DNA of 64,000 nt. Origin: Craspedostauros australis (lineage: Eukaryota; Bacillariophyta; Bacillariophyceae; Mastogloiales; Achnanthaceae). Position numbers and translations under genes: made by a program. The stretch's first letter is position 1; each line of letters opens with the position of its first letter. The DNA is taken from assembly GCA_026770025.1 (NCBI GenBank), contig JAMXDE010000026.1, positions 496,001 to 560,000 of the forward strand. Reading direction: 5' to 3'. Below are positions 8,644 through 20,440 of the stretch, piece by piece. The notes under the pieces were generated by a model, which was given only the letters and a program-made list of their open reading frames with translations, was not told where the DNA came from and did not search any database.

Positions 8644-11600
8644 ATGAGCGAGGAAGAGGAATTGAAAGACATCCCTCTGTCCAACCCGACTGTCAAACAA
8701 GAAGAAGGTGCGAGTGAGACTCCACCACGACAAGAGAAGGAAGCAGCCGCGGCTACTGTCCTATCAAGCGCAGACGCAAGCGCGATCGACGAGACCGAAG
8801 AGGAACGGTCTGCAAGGCTACACCGCGAGAAGGAGAGTATCCTCAAGGCGTACAAGCAAGAGGAGACTGGTGTGACGGAGAGCATTCGCACAGCCAAACG
8901 AAGTGGTAAAAGTGAGACACCACCAGGAGGAGAATTTGTGACGAAAACAATCTCCGCGCAACAACAGGCAAAAATCGAAAAAGTGACAACACAGAAACAG
9001 ACGGAAATCAAGGGCGCGAGCGCACCAACAATGAAACAACGAATCAACATGGCGACATCAGCCAACGTGAACAAGCGACGCATCAAGGCGCCGATGTTCA
9101 GCGGTGAACAGGAAGACTACAGCGCATGGGAGTCCCAAGCGAAGGCATACGCTCGTGCACAGAAGACGAGAGACGTGATGTTAGGCAAAACCAAAGTGCC
9201 AACAGTGAGCGAGATCGCGGCAGCCACCGACGAGGCGAAGGAAGCAATGGAAGAGATCTACGAGCTGGGATGCGACTGCTTCAGCGATCTGATCCTCATG
9301 ATGGATGCAGAGAAAGGAAAAGGCAAGCAGGCCATCCAGTACATCAACCAATGCATCTCCGACGACTACCCCGAAGGAGACGCACACGCAGCGTGGAACG
9401 TTCTCGCGGAGAAGTTCCGACCATCCGATGCGGTGACGAAGATCAAACTCAAGCGCCAATTCAACAACGAAAAGATGAAGAGAGACACGGACCCTGACAT
9501 CTACATCACGCAACTCGAGAGTCTACGATCGCGTCTCCACGATGTCAAGTACGAAATCACGGACGAGGAAATGATCATGCAAATCCTCAGCACGGTGAGC
9601 AACGAGTACAGAACTCACATCGTGAACTTCCAACACCAACTCACGTTCAATCTGGAACTGGTTACCATCAACACGATCAGAGGAGTACTTCGCACTGCAT
9701 ACGCCACTCACAGAGGAGGCAAGGCATACGTCGACGACTTCCAAGACAGCAACACGAAGAGCAACGACACCGGCTTCACAAGCACCGGTAACTTCAAGGG
9801 TACTTGTCACAACTGTGGCGTGTATGGTCATAGATCCGCCGATTGTCCAGAACGCAAGAAATCGAACAACAAGAAAAACAACAACAACAACAACAAGATG
9901 AACGGAAAGCGCAACAAGGGAAGCGGCTTCAAGGGCAAATGCAACTACTGCGGCATCTTCGGACATCGCGAGGCGGAGTGCCGAAAGAAGAAGTTCAACG
10001 AAAGCAAAAAGAACAACGAACAAGCCAACGCGGCTACGGAAGGACACGACAAGAGCGGGCACGAGATGGTACTCTCTGCGAAGGACATGCCGCTCTGCAT
10101 GTTGGTGTCCGACGACTACATCGAAGACTCCTTCTTCGATAACTTCGAGTGCGTCGGAAGTGACGACGAAGTACAGGACGATGAGATCGTCCCGGAGTGG
10201 CTCAGCGAGGAGCCAATCATCCACGAGGTGGATCCAAGACGCGAAGTGAGCTACGAATGCTGCTTCAACGCGCACAACCTGATCGGTTCATACGGCGACG
10301 AAGCTGAGATGGACAGCGAGGCCAACGATAGCGACATCGAAGAGGCCATGAGCGATGACGACGACGACGACGACGACGCCGACGAGGACGGCGCAGATGA
10401 AGATAACGAAACAAACCGCGGCGCGGCGCCGCCTCCTCCAGCGGCGGGGAACAACAGATCGGGCATCTTCGATGAAGATGACAGCGACGAAACTGAAGAC
10501 CATCCAGACGACAGCTTCAATCCAAACGAGCGTGTCGTCTATCCAGCGAATATCGACTTCCCGGATATTGAGGATCCCAACAGTGCCGACTACCTCCTCC
10601 GTCACAGCATCACCCCAAACGCAACAGCAACAGCATTGATAATCCAAAAGCAGCTAATCTTTGACGCAGTAATGGAAGCGGGGATGCGACTGTTCGCAGG
10701 GACCGCACGAGGAGTGCTCAGACCAATATGGGTGAACATGATGGGATCCATCCTATCCGAGAACTTCGGATCAATCGAAGAGATCCTCACCAATTCGGTC
10801 GTCATCAACCGCATATTGGAAGCGGACAACACGGAAACGATCCCAGAGACGGATTTACATTACATCCTTGGAGGATGTATGCGTGTACTCTTGCGAGAGC
10901 GATCACACGTCCACCCATACGATCCAGCCACAGGATCACACCGAAGCAACACGATTCCATCGGACTACGCGCAGCTACCCGATGAGACCGACGACGAACA
11001 TCACGAGAATCCATGGAACGAATATGGAGTCCACGTCGACGAAGAAGACGAAGACAATTTCATGACCGATACAGCTGCAGCAGCTGTGGAGCAGCTCCAC
11101 GAGCTGAGCACCAAGCACAAGGACAAGGTCAACAAGGACACCTGGCTCGCCGACAGTGGAGCTTCGTGTCACATCGTCAATTCAGACGCCGCTCTCTTCA
11201 ACGTGCGGCACATCAAGTCATTCGTCCAAGTGGGAGACAGTACGAAGCTGGACTCTCCCAAAATGGGATCCATTCGCTTGAAGGTCAAGCAACGAGACAA
11301 CACTGGCCACATCATCCGGCTCGATGACGTGAAGTACACACCGAAAATGGCGGTGAACCTTTTCTCCACGAACAAGGCTCTGTACAACGGTTACCAGCTT
11401 GGTAGCAACGGCATTCTGATGGACATCATCAACGGATCCGGAACGAAGATCGTATTCGACCGAGTCTTCCCCACGTCCAACGGATTCATCACGGGAGTGC
11501 AGATGCATCCCATCATGCCAACGAACGACGACAAGGCTTGCACAGCCCTCGTCAAGAACCCATCCAAGGAGATCAGCGCGGTGAACTTGCATCGAATGCT

Positions 11601-13413
11601 CGGCCACGCGCCACTCGAAGCCATGAAGCGAACAGCCGCCCAATACGGATGGAAGATTATCGGCGAAATGCCGGTATGTCGCGACTGCGCGGTCGCGAAC
11701 GCAAGAGTGAAGAACATTCCGAAGGCAACCATTCCGAGAGCGACTCGCCGCGGCGAACGGCTCTTCATTGACATTAGTTACACTAAACACATAAGCTTCG
11801 GAGATAAACGCTACTGGACCCTGATCGTGGACGACTGCACGGATCACTGCTGGAGCTTCTTTCTCAAGAACAAGAGTGATCAACCAGGATACATCAAACG
11901 ATTCGTCCAAACGATCAAATCACACACTGGTGACCAACAGATCATCTTCCGAGGTGACAACAGCGGAGAGAACAAATCCACGCAGGATATTCTCATCGAC
12001 GCAGGACTGACCGTGAAATTCGAATTCACAGCATCGAACACGCCGCAACAGAACGGTAGAGTAGAACGCAAGTTCGCGTACCTCTACACCAAGATCCGCT
12101 CCATGCTCAACGGAGCACAGCTCGACAAAGAGTATAGGCATGGCCTGTGGGCAGCAGCTGCTAGCACTGCCACCGCCATCGCCAACATCACCATAGCGAA
12201 GAATCAAAAGGAGTCACCACATAGACAATTCTTCGGCAACGATCCACCATACGCGGATGCACTCCGCACATTTGGAGAGGTGGGTGTTGTGAAGACTACC
12301 TACGGCGGGATCACCGCAAAACTCAAGAATAGAGGAGAAGAGATGGTGTTCATCGGGTATGCACACCAACATGCATCAGGGGTCTACAACATGTACAGAC
12401 CATCGACCAAGTCACTCATCTGCTCACGCGACATCAAGTGGCTCAACCAATCATACGGACAGTTCCGTGGCTGGGCGCCAGCACCGAACATATCCAACGA
12501 AACAGGAACAACGGACGCAGACGGCTTCACAACCATCGGACGGAAGGGAGCAACACCAAGAACGGCAACGCGTCAAACATCGAAAACAAAGAGAGTATCT
12601 TTTGCTGACAGCAACATGTACTACATCCTATCGGACAGCGAAGATGAGGATAATGAGGACGACGGAGCAGTAACTCAACTAGTCCATAACGACGAGGAGG
12701 ATCGGAGCGAATCCAATCACGAGGATGACGAGATCATACCATCCAACGATGAAGCCGAAGATGACACAGGCGTTACTCCTCCGAATACACCAGCGAGGTC
12801 TACACATGGCACACCATCCAGACCTCCACCGAGCAAGCCAAGCAAGCGTGACATAGCTAGAAAGGAGAGGATCCGACGTCATGAAGCACGAGGCAGGAAG
12901 GGAGAAGCTAATCCCAAGTCAACTACAGGGAAGAGCATTCCCATAGCTCTGCGTGAGCTCGCAGACTTCAACGAACGAGGTCGAAAGGAAGAGGGCTATG
13001 AGAGCGATCCATCATCCAACGAAGATAGTGACGAACTCAACGACGAGATGATCGACGATTCCAACAACGAAACTACAGATGACGAAGAAATTGCAGATGA
13101 AGGAGAGATTGAGATCACTCACTATAGCACAACAGGACTATACGGGATGAACGCAATCATCAATGACGCACCAGCGATCGATATCGGATTATCGATGCAG
13201 GACGAGAACAAGGAACCAGAGAAGCACATCGAACCAACGACATTCGATGGAGCCTTCAATCATCCAGATCCCATCCATCGAAAGGGATATCGAGCAGCCA
13301 TCAAGAAGGAGTTCGACTCCATGGACACACGCAAGGTGTACAGCAAGATCAAACGAGACGCCATCCCACGCGGCCGCAGATGCTGCAAATGCAAATGGGT
13401 CTTCAAGCTGAAG
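8644..13413 (+). pseudogene. Copia B gag-protease-integrase and the start of RT (interrupted)
   Basis: The start is the first ATG after the LTR (MSEEEELKD). Gag carries two CCHC knuckles, at about residues 387 (CHNCGVYGHRSADC) and 433 (CNYCGIFGHREAEC). A long linker with poly-Asp tracts (about 450-835) separates them from the protease motif WLADSGASCH (about 833). The integrase follows, with HRMLGH...CRDC (about 980-1015), then acidic residues in FIDIS (about 1041), RGDNSGEN (about 1105) and PQQNGRVERK (about 1140). RT starts near 1545 and stops at WVFKLK (13413), where an LTR-like sequence begins and quickly gives a stop. The linker is unusually long for copia. Confidence 0.9.
13409..13413 (+). 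repeat. 5-bp target duplication TGAAG, left copy (right copy 19287-19291)
   Basis: TGAAG precedes the TGTTAGAACG end at 13414 and recurs after the GTGGATA end at 19286. One copy is needed to restore the Copia B codons CTGAAGCGTGAC. The 5-bp length fits LTR-element integration. Confidence 0.7.
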
Positions 13414-14043
13414 TGTTAGAACGTAATCGTAGATGGGTGTGAAGGATACCGCACCGAGAACGTAGAGTGATCAAGTCGTTGTTGTTGGTGAGGAGAGTGT
13501 TTGTTTACTGTATTATTCGTATGGTAGTAGGAATGCTGTCGAGCTCACAAGATGGTTTCTTGAGAACTGTGAGCATGAGAGAGGCATGACATGATCTCAT
13601 GCAATTGCAAGTAAAATTAACACGGAGACAACACGACAAATGTGCGTGTTACTGCGTGAAGATGAGGTGCAAAAGGTCAATGAACAAAACACCGCGATAG
13701 CCCGTGTTGTGAATTACGTCTTCTCACGATGTTGCTAGTAGTACGATCACACGATTGATCGTATTCACTTGAGAAGGTCATGGCAAGATTCGCACGTGTC
13801 ACACCCAAGATCCAAGTCTGTCCTGATTGGGCAGATTGGTCCATCTTGGCAAGAAATCAATTTCCGCGACATTTTGGAACTGTGTTTGAAGGGAAAACGA
13901 TTCTTGCGACGCGAAATGCGACACAAATTTGACACAACGGATTTTCGACCAAAATTTCCGTTCGGAACGGAAAAGGTAAGAAAAGTGGATATTTCTGATT
14001 GGTCGACGGGTGTCGCTATTGTTAGAGATTTAGCGTGCGCTAA
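13414..14043 (+). repeat. LTR-like segment inserted in Copia B
   Basis: It starts TGTTAGAACGTAATCG directly after TGAAG and ends GCGCTAA(TA), nearly the inverted complement of TGTTAG. It holds no protein-coding ORF and has an ACTGTGAGCA block like other LTRs here. I read it as a solo LTR whose last bases were hit by the DNA transposon starting at 14044. The alternative is that both form one element with unlike ends. Confidence 0.5.
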
Positions 14044-14062
14044 TATCCACGGTGATTTTTTG

Positions 14063-14147
14063 TTGCGTCAGGACGCAAAATCACCAATTTTTGTCTCCTG
14101 ACGCAAAATCACCCTGGATGGATAAAATTGGTTGCGTCAGGACGCAA
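14063..14147 (+). repeat. left subterminal palindromic motifs of the transposon
   Basis: TTGCGTCAGGACGCAA occurs at 14063-14078 and 14132-14147, with a half motif CCTGACGCAAAA at about 14097. The right end carries the inverted form at 19194-19209 and 19233-19247. Placement at both ends suggests transposase binding sites (inferred). Confidence 0.7.
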
Positions 14148-14468
14148 AATTGAATTTAGCGTGGACGTTTAACACGGAAGACATTTTCCGCTCGACTAGT
14201 TTGATTAAGTGGAACGTTCCTCCCTTTTCCGTTCGACACCGAATCGATTGGGTTCTTGGCATTTCCACACTTGCAGATTCCTTCCTCCATGACAACAACT
14301 ACACCATGATGCGTTGCATGTCCTTGTGATGCACTTGCGTGACAGCAACATGTTTGCCCTTGCCACACCTCTCCGGTGGCCCTTCGTTGACAACACGTCG
14401 TTCCACAGCGACTTTCATCCTCTTGTCTCTCTACAGCTTCCGAAGCATTCTCTGCCTCACGCTTTGTC

Positions 14469-17400
14469 ATGCAGCCATCCAATGCCCATGCTGTCACCTG
14501 TGACATCTCCCCTGTTGCTGATCCCAATGGCCATGGTAACACCCATCCTGACGATCATCCCTTCGATGTTGATCAACTCTCTCATGGCGACGGTCACCCA
14601 CCCTTGGAGGATGTGGATGTGGCTTCGGTCCGCAGTGACGACGCCAATGTCTCCATTGGCCTTGTTCCTCCCCAACCTACGAAGGACTTTGGTATCTTTC
14701 CTTCCAACCGGAGGGATGCCTCGCAGCGTGTCATCATTCCTCCCACTGAAGGAGGATCCAAAGCAAAACCGAGCGGAGGAGGAAAGGGAGGCACTCGGGG
14801 TGCCATTGAGTGGCACATCCTCTGTCCAGAATTCTACCGCACGACTGTGTCTGTTGGACATGCAGATGATGCACTGCTGTCGAACGCGCGCATGGAGATT
14901 CGAAGTCTCCGTCGAGCCATCCTCCAACTCTTCCCAAAGGCACCACCAGGATCCGCGCCTTTCGTGCCAACGCCACACGATTTGGTGCGGCACGTCCTTG
15001 GTCCAGCCTCCACCATCTACACTGATGCGTTTGGGCCAGGTGGGTTGGGGTTATCATACATGGAGTTCTCACAATTCTTGTATGGTTTCCTGGCCCAAAT
15101 GATTCATGGATGTACTGCAAAGAGGCTGTATGATGCTGGTGTCAACGAGCAGCTTCGCGACTTCCCGTCCAAAGAGTTGTACCTTTCCACTTGGGCCAAG
15201 CTTCAGGTCAATGGAGAGGCACCCACACTGTTTGAACATCGATTTCTTTGGGCAGATCTCGAGGTTGCAGTGAATCGTTGCGTTCAGAAGATTTGCCTCA
15301 ATCACGGAGACGCACCAAGAATCATCACGCTCGATGACGACAAAGTGCACTGCCGCAGTCACTCAGACAGTAGCTGCTTGCGGAGCATGCATCACACACA
15401 AGCCAACCGCAAAGGGTAAGATACAATAGATGGTGTTCTCTTGGATATGAGCAATTGATTGGTGGATCATTTTTCCTTTTCTTTTCAATTCTTCTCATCC
15501 ATTCCTCTTCTTCTTTATTCCATCTCTCTTCCAGATTGACACTGAACACTCTCGTCCACTCTGCGTCTGGCCTTATTGCTGGAATCTCTGCCTCTCGCGA
15601 CAGCCTTGACGACGACAACATGGTCTTCTTGCCACAGGTTGCGCAGACCAATGGACTGCTCCGTCATATCACACTCATGGCCGATCGTGGGTACAACAGT
15701 GAAGATATGACTGCAATCTTGATGGAAAAGGATGCCGACCTCGAGGGCACACACAAGCGCTGTGGATATCTTCCATTCACTTTCGACGGTGTGTCATTTG
15801 GGCACGAGCAGATTGACGTCAGCAACAATGGACCACGGCACCTGCAAATTGCAGTAACCAACAGCATCAGTAAGAAACAACTTACCTGCTACTCCTACCG
15901 TCACAACAAGAAAAATGTTCTAGCCTTGTCCACAAAGGCTCCGCGGTTCCAATGGGACCTCAACCTCCTCCATCAACGGGATCTGCGCATGTACCAAGAC
16001 ATGGTAGCCAAGAAGGATGGAGACAATCCAAGATCTCCGCTGTACCCTCACTACTTCCAAGGTGCCTTGATCAACCTGAAGCTGTCATCAACAGTGGCGG
16101 CCGTGGCCTCCCTGCCTCAGAACAATCCCCTGAGTTGCGCTGCCACCACAGCAGAAATGGTTCAGGAACGCTGGGCAGGAAAGGTATGGGATCTTCACGT
16201 CGACGGGCTGACGTGCGAGCAGGGTGATCACCTCTGGTTCATGCAGAGGCGATTTGCCTTTACGAGCACATCAACCTACCACATCATCGACGCCATTCTC
16301 AGCAGTGGTGAATGGTGCAACTCCAACAACCAGGCAACCTTCAACCAGGCTGCATGGGAACAGGTTGGTCGCTACATTGGCTTCGACGTCGATGGCAAGA
16401 AGCAGCAGTACACCAACGACGTCGCAACAGAGAGTACAAGAATGAAAGCTGTGATGATGTACCAACAGTTGACAGACCCTGCACAGGATTCAAGGGATCT
16501 CGAAGCAAGTCTTCTTGGGGCAGAAGAAGATACAGACGCCATCTCTGACGGGGACCTGACCGCTCTCATGCACCTGTTCTATGGGAATAAAATCAAGCGC
16601 CGCCGACCAACGCAATTCAAGACGCTTCAAACTGTACTGGAGGAAGAAAACAAGGTGCGGCGACGATTCGTGGCTTTCACTGAAGCCATTCTAAAGAAAC
16701 GATTGCTAGATCGACTGCCAAAGTCCAAGCTAGACAAAGACATGAAAAGCACACTGATGGACAGGATGGTGACATTGGAGCTCATCGATATGGAGAAACG
16801 CCTGGAGCCAGCGACCTCCTCCACTGAAACAACTGGTGACACGCCATGGATGCAAGCACTGAAGTACAAGGTCACAACCATGCAGCTACAATCGTGGTTT
16901 ATGAAGGGGTTGAAAGGCAAGGCAGCAAAGAATGCGAAAATCGGACATGCAAATGAGCTCCCACTCATGAAGGCAGCCATGGAGTGTGTTGGGGTTGGTG
17001 GTGATGCTCGTCGTGTGAAAGCCGCATACCGTGCTGGCATTGTGGCCAAACGCACAGAGAAGTACGCTCGAGCTTCCGTGGACTTCCTGGCCATTGTGGG
17101 AGACCCACTGGATGATGGCACAGACGAGGTGTTCGTCGTGGAGATGAAGACGCGCACAAAGACGAATACAGAAGACAGAGAGAAGCAACAACAGCGCAAT
17201 GCAAGCATTTCGTTCGGTTTCAGTGAGGACGAGCATGTCTTTCGCGATGCTGAGGGAGAGGCATGGCGGGCAATGTTCCAGCACAAGTCAGAAATGATCC
17301 AGCTGTTGCATCATTCGTACGTCTTCGGGGTGCCTGGTGCGATGGTCGTAATTGGTACGTGATCCGGCGCAGTTGGATTGTATGCAACGCAACAGTCCCA

Positions 17401-18842
17401 ACATGATATACTCACATCACCTGCCCTTGGTCTCCGCTACTGGCTGCAATCGCCATACTACCGATGCACTCATGTTGCTGGTAGGTGGTTCGACGGCTGA
17501 AATCCTTAGATCCCTCTCAACAAGATTCAAACCATCTCTCCTGCAATCTTATGGTATCGTCTTGAGGGATATGTATCGGCTGGGTTTGACGTTTGCGTAC
17601 ACTGACGAAGGTGTGCACCCGACTTCGACGTCCTCGGGCAAGATGTTGGAGGAGTATCTTCTCTCGGATAGACACGGCAACAAGAAAGGATCTGGCGGCC
17701 ACCACATTGCTGCCCTGACAAAAGAAGATGTTTTTCACCAGCTATATATCTGGAGGGCATGTCAGGAGTTGGCAATACCAGTTCCAAGAACACACACGTT
17801 TGTTCCAGGCGTGATTGCACGGTGGAACGGATTCAAGGGTGGCTCGGATGTGATGACGCGTATGATTCGGCAGCACCAACCTCACCCACCATATTCTACT
17901 TTTCAATGTAATGCTGTGGTGCGAATCTTGGAGGTAGTGATGCTGTTCCTTCACAAGCTCATGCATTACTGCTGCACACCGGACATACATACCAATGCAG
18001 ATCTGGATGCAACGCCAACCATCAGACACTACAGAGGCATGGTCAACAAGAGGCAATCCGTTGCTGCATCGATGGAGATCTTATGCAGAGTGATGGGGGA
18101 TACAGTGGCGTGGATGACTGAACGAGCTGCAGACGCAGAAACTCACATGCAGCGCACCCAGGCGTTCAACGCTGTCGCCCCTCCAGTGGAACCGAATGGA
18201 ACACAGCGTGTGTACGATGGAAGACCCTCGCAGGAGAGAGCAAAGACGCATAGTAATGACGAGATACGGAAGTTGCTGTCAATGACAGGCGATGCGCTGC
18301 CTCAGGAGGGTGTCGCTCTGAACGAACGCCTTGCAGAGGGCAACCATGAGCCGATCCATTGCGTGAAGGCTCGAAAAGAATGTGTCGTCTGCGGAGTACA
18401 CACGAAATGGATGTGCATGGAATGTCACATGTTTGCATGTGTCGCCCCAACAGCAGGCCACATACGGTGGGAGAAGGATTGTGGAATCACAAGCAAATTG
18501 ACAATGAACAACCTCGTTGTCGACAACGAAGAGATCATTGCATCGAACACATGTTATCGCATGCTGCATGGCGCAGACAGGTCATGGACAACGAAGGTGG
18601 AGAATGATTACAAGAAGTGGAATGCCATGAATAGCGCACAGAAGAAGCCGAAGGACAATAATGTGCAGCCTCAAGCCCCTGAACCAAGATGCAACCGGCC
18701 ACGGACTCGACTACAGAAGAAGCAGGAAAGGAAAAGAAGCAGGAGCCCCACAACCGACCTGCCAGTGCAAAGGAGACGAACTCGTGCGACGACAAGGCAT
18801 CGCACCTTGGCAGAATGCACTGGGCAAAGATCGAAACTGTGA
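14469..18842 (+). CDS. piggyBac-like transposase, three exons, 1374 aa
   Basis: Joining 14469-15415, 15535-17354 and 17485-18842 gives 1375 codons including the stop, with no internal stop. The N-terminal 120 residues are low complexity. From about 160 on the protein resembles the piggyBac N-terminal domain. Catalytic candidates are LDDDK (about 288) and MADRGYNSE (about 363), followed by a GTHKR turn and a third acid near HVDGLTCEQGD (about 540). Around 830-853 is SVDFLAIV, then VVEMKTRT, a D...E-x-K arrangement like PD-(D/E)XK nucleases. A C-terminal Cys-rich segment (CVVCGVHTKWMCMECHMFAC, about 1220-1240) matches the piggyBac zinc domain pattern. The tail is basic. At 1374 aa it is far longer than the roughly 600 aa of insect piggyBac. 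The frame looks intact. Confidence 0.65.
15416..15534 (+). other. intron 1 of the piggyBac-like transposase, phase 2
   Basis: Donor GG|GTAAG, a long pyrimidine tract (CCTCTTCTTCTTTATTCC), acceptor CCAG. Splicing joins HTQANRK-G-LTLNTLVHS and places the D-containing block next to the ADRGY block, as in the family. Confidence 0.8.
17355..17484 (+). other. intron 2 of the piggyBac-like transposase, phase 1
   Basis: Donor G|GTACGT, acceptor GCTGGTAG. It is 130 bp and corrects an otherwise frame-breaking TGA, joining GAMVVIG to GSTAEILRSL. Confidence 0.7.
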
Positions 18843-19193
18843 AGATGGAGAGAAAGGGAGGGTGCGCGTACGCTTGCTCGCAACTGACAGTAGCATCCGC
18901 GCCGAGATGCAACATTGGCACAAAAGCAAGCATAAACGGCTCCCACCAACAACACAAGCATGGCAAATGTAAGCAGGGTAACATCCAACACAAATAGTAG
19001 TGAAGATTAGGACTGTACCAATGTAGATCGAAGTAAGATGGTGGTCTGACAGCTGAACAGTGCGCAAGGCATTGACTCCCAGTCGATTCGCAGGGAATAA
19101 TGAACTGATCAGCCCAAGGGAGTTTTGTGGTGGTGAGTCCAACAAGTCGATGGGATTTGTTTGTCGTGTTAAATTGCCACACTAATTCTCCAT
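18843..19193. other. 3' untranslated and subterminal part of the piggyBac-like transposon
   Basis: No ORF with recognisable content. It leads into the right-end palindromes and inverted terminus. Confidence 0.5.
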
Positions 19194-19291
19194 TTGCGTC
19201 CTGACGCAAAAAGTCGAAAATTGTCTCCAGATTTGCGTCCTGACGCATCTTGGGTCCATTATCGCGACGAAAAATCACCGTGGATATGAAG

Positions 19292-19601
19292 CGTGACGGC
19301 ACACATCGAGCGCGGCTCGTTGCATGTGGCTATTCACAAGTCGCAGGAGTGGACTTCCAAGAGCACTACTCACCCGTCATCCATGACGTGACCTATCGGG
19401 TCATGATGGTGATCATGCTGATCAAGAAGATGGACTGCGCACTCGTCGATGTCGTAACGGCATTCCTACATGGAGACCTCGACGAGGAGATCTACATGAA
19501 CTGTCCCAATGGGATGGATCATCAACCAGACGAAGCCCTGACCCTACACAAGCCAATCTACGGACTTGTGCAGAGCGCCAGGCAATGGTTCAAGATGTTG
19601 G
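19292..19601 (+). pseudogene. Copia B RT, middle fragment
   Basis: It continues in frame from 13413, starting RDGTHRARLVACGYSQVAGV, then FLHGDLDEEIYM and YGLVQSARQWFKM. It ends at the insertion of Copia F1. RT fingers and palm motifs are present, but the catalytic YMDD lies in the next fragment. Confidence 0.9.
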
Positions 19602-20355
19602 TGTTGGAAATCCGGGGTTAGGTAGTAGATTAATCTGTTATCAATCTGTACCAATTTAGAACTGTGAGAACAAACTCCTTGACTCTCCAATTCCAATTCA
19701 GCAGCAAGTGTAATCCGTAGCAGTTCACCATGATCATGCACATGTCCATGGTTGCTTTCGTCTGCTTCATCATCTTGCTCTCATGCTCTCTTCTGCAGAT
19801 TCATCATGCATTCTCGTGGTGATTGCATCTTCTACATTCGAGCAGCATCTCTCATAGACGCACAGGTACCTTCGGCATGGGTCTCAGTCTGATCGATCCC
19901 ACTTGACTTTCGGTTCCTCAGTATTCCTCCTGCGCCATCATCACATACTCACCGGTCATGTTCATTCCATGTCGCGTCGTCAATCGTGCTCTTGAGCGGA
20001 TAGGGACATCGCTTCCGTTTCTCTTTCTCAGAGAAGCGATCCCTTGTCCGTCGATGCGCATCGACTTGTCTGATATATATCGACAGTTTCGCCCATAGTC
20101 TTGGCTCATGTGCGAATACATCCCTAGAGGTCGATCCATAGGTTCGCCCTCATTACAGCGGTGGTACATGGATAGGCTCCATGGCGGGACATGACTGATG
20201 TTGATGTCATTCATGGACAGAGGGTTGATGGGGGACAGGCTGCAAGGTGGTCCGAGTGTTACCAACGAAGTTGACCTCGTCGAGTTGTGAAGATATTATT
20301 GGGAGGTGCGGCAATCATGGGTATCTTGGTAAAAGCGTACCCCCGATTCCTGACA
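19602..20355 (-). repeat. Copia F1 3' LTR
   Basis: In element orientation it reads TGTCAGGAATCGGGGG to CCGGATTTCCAACA. A purine stretch (TGGAAGGG, minus strand) immediately precedes it and serves as the polypurine tract. Confidence 0.95.
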
Positions 20356-20440
20356 CCCTTCCATTGTCGCATCGACAATATATCGTTCTTGACTCTGCTC
20401 TCTCTTACCCTTCATCACCACCATCCCACTCTCCGTTCCA

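Larger units (their letters stand above)
14044..19286 (+). mobile_element. piggyBac-like DNA transposon with terminal inverted repeats
   Basis: The left end reads TATCCACGGTGATTTTT and the right end is its reverse complement. Inside both ends lie copies of an interrupted 16-bp palindrome (TTGCGTCAGGACGCAA). A single three-exon transposase gene fills the body. The ends are flanked by TA or lie in TATA-like context, not by the TTAA expected of classical piggyBac. Confidence 0.75.

Noticed and set aside
9523-10275. 250-codon minus-strand ORF opposite Copia B gag
   Set aside because: Mirror of the gag frame; valine/leucine-rich, as expected from reading antisense acidic codons.
16627-19302. Minus-strand ORFs of 219 and 255 codons in the piggyBac-like transposon
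   Set aside because: They overlap transposase exons and the inverted end, with no motif; the plus-strand gene explains the region.
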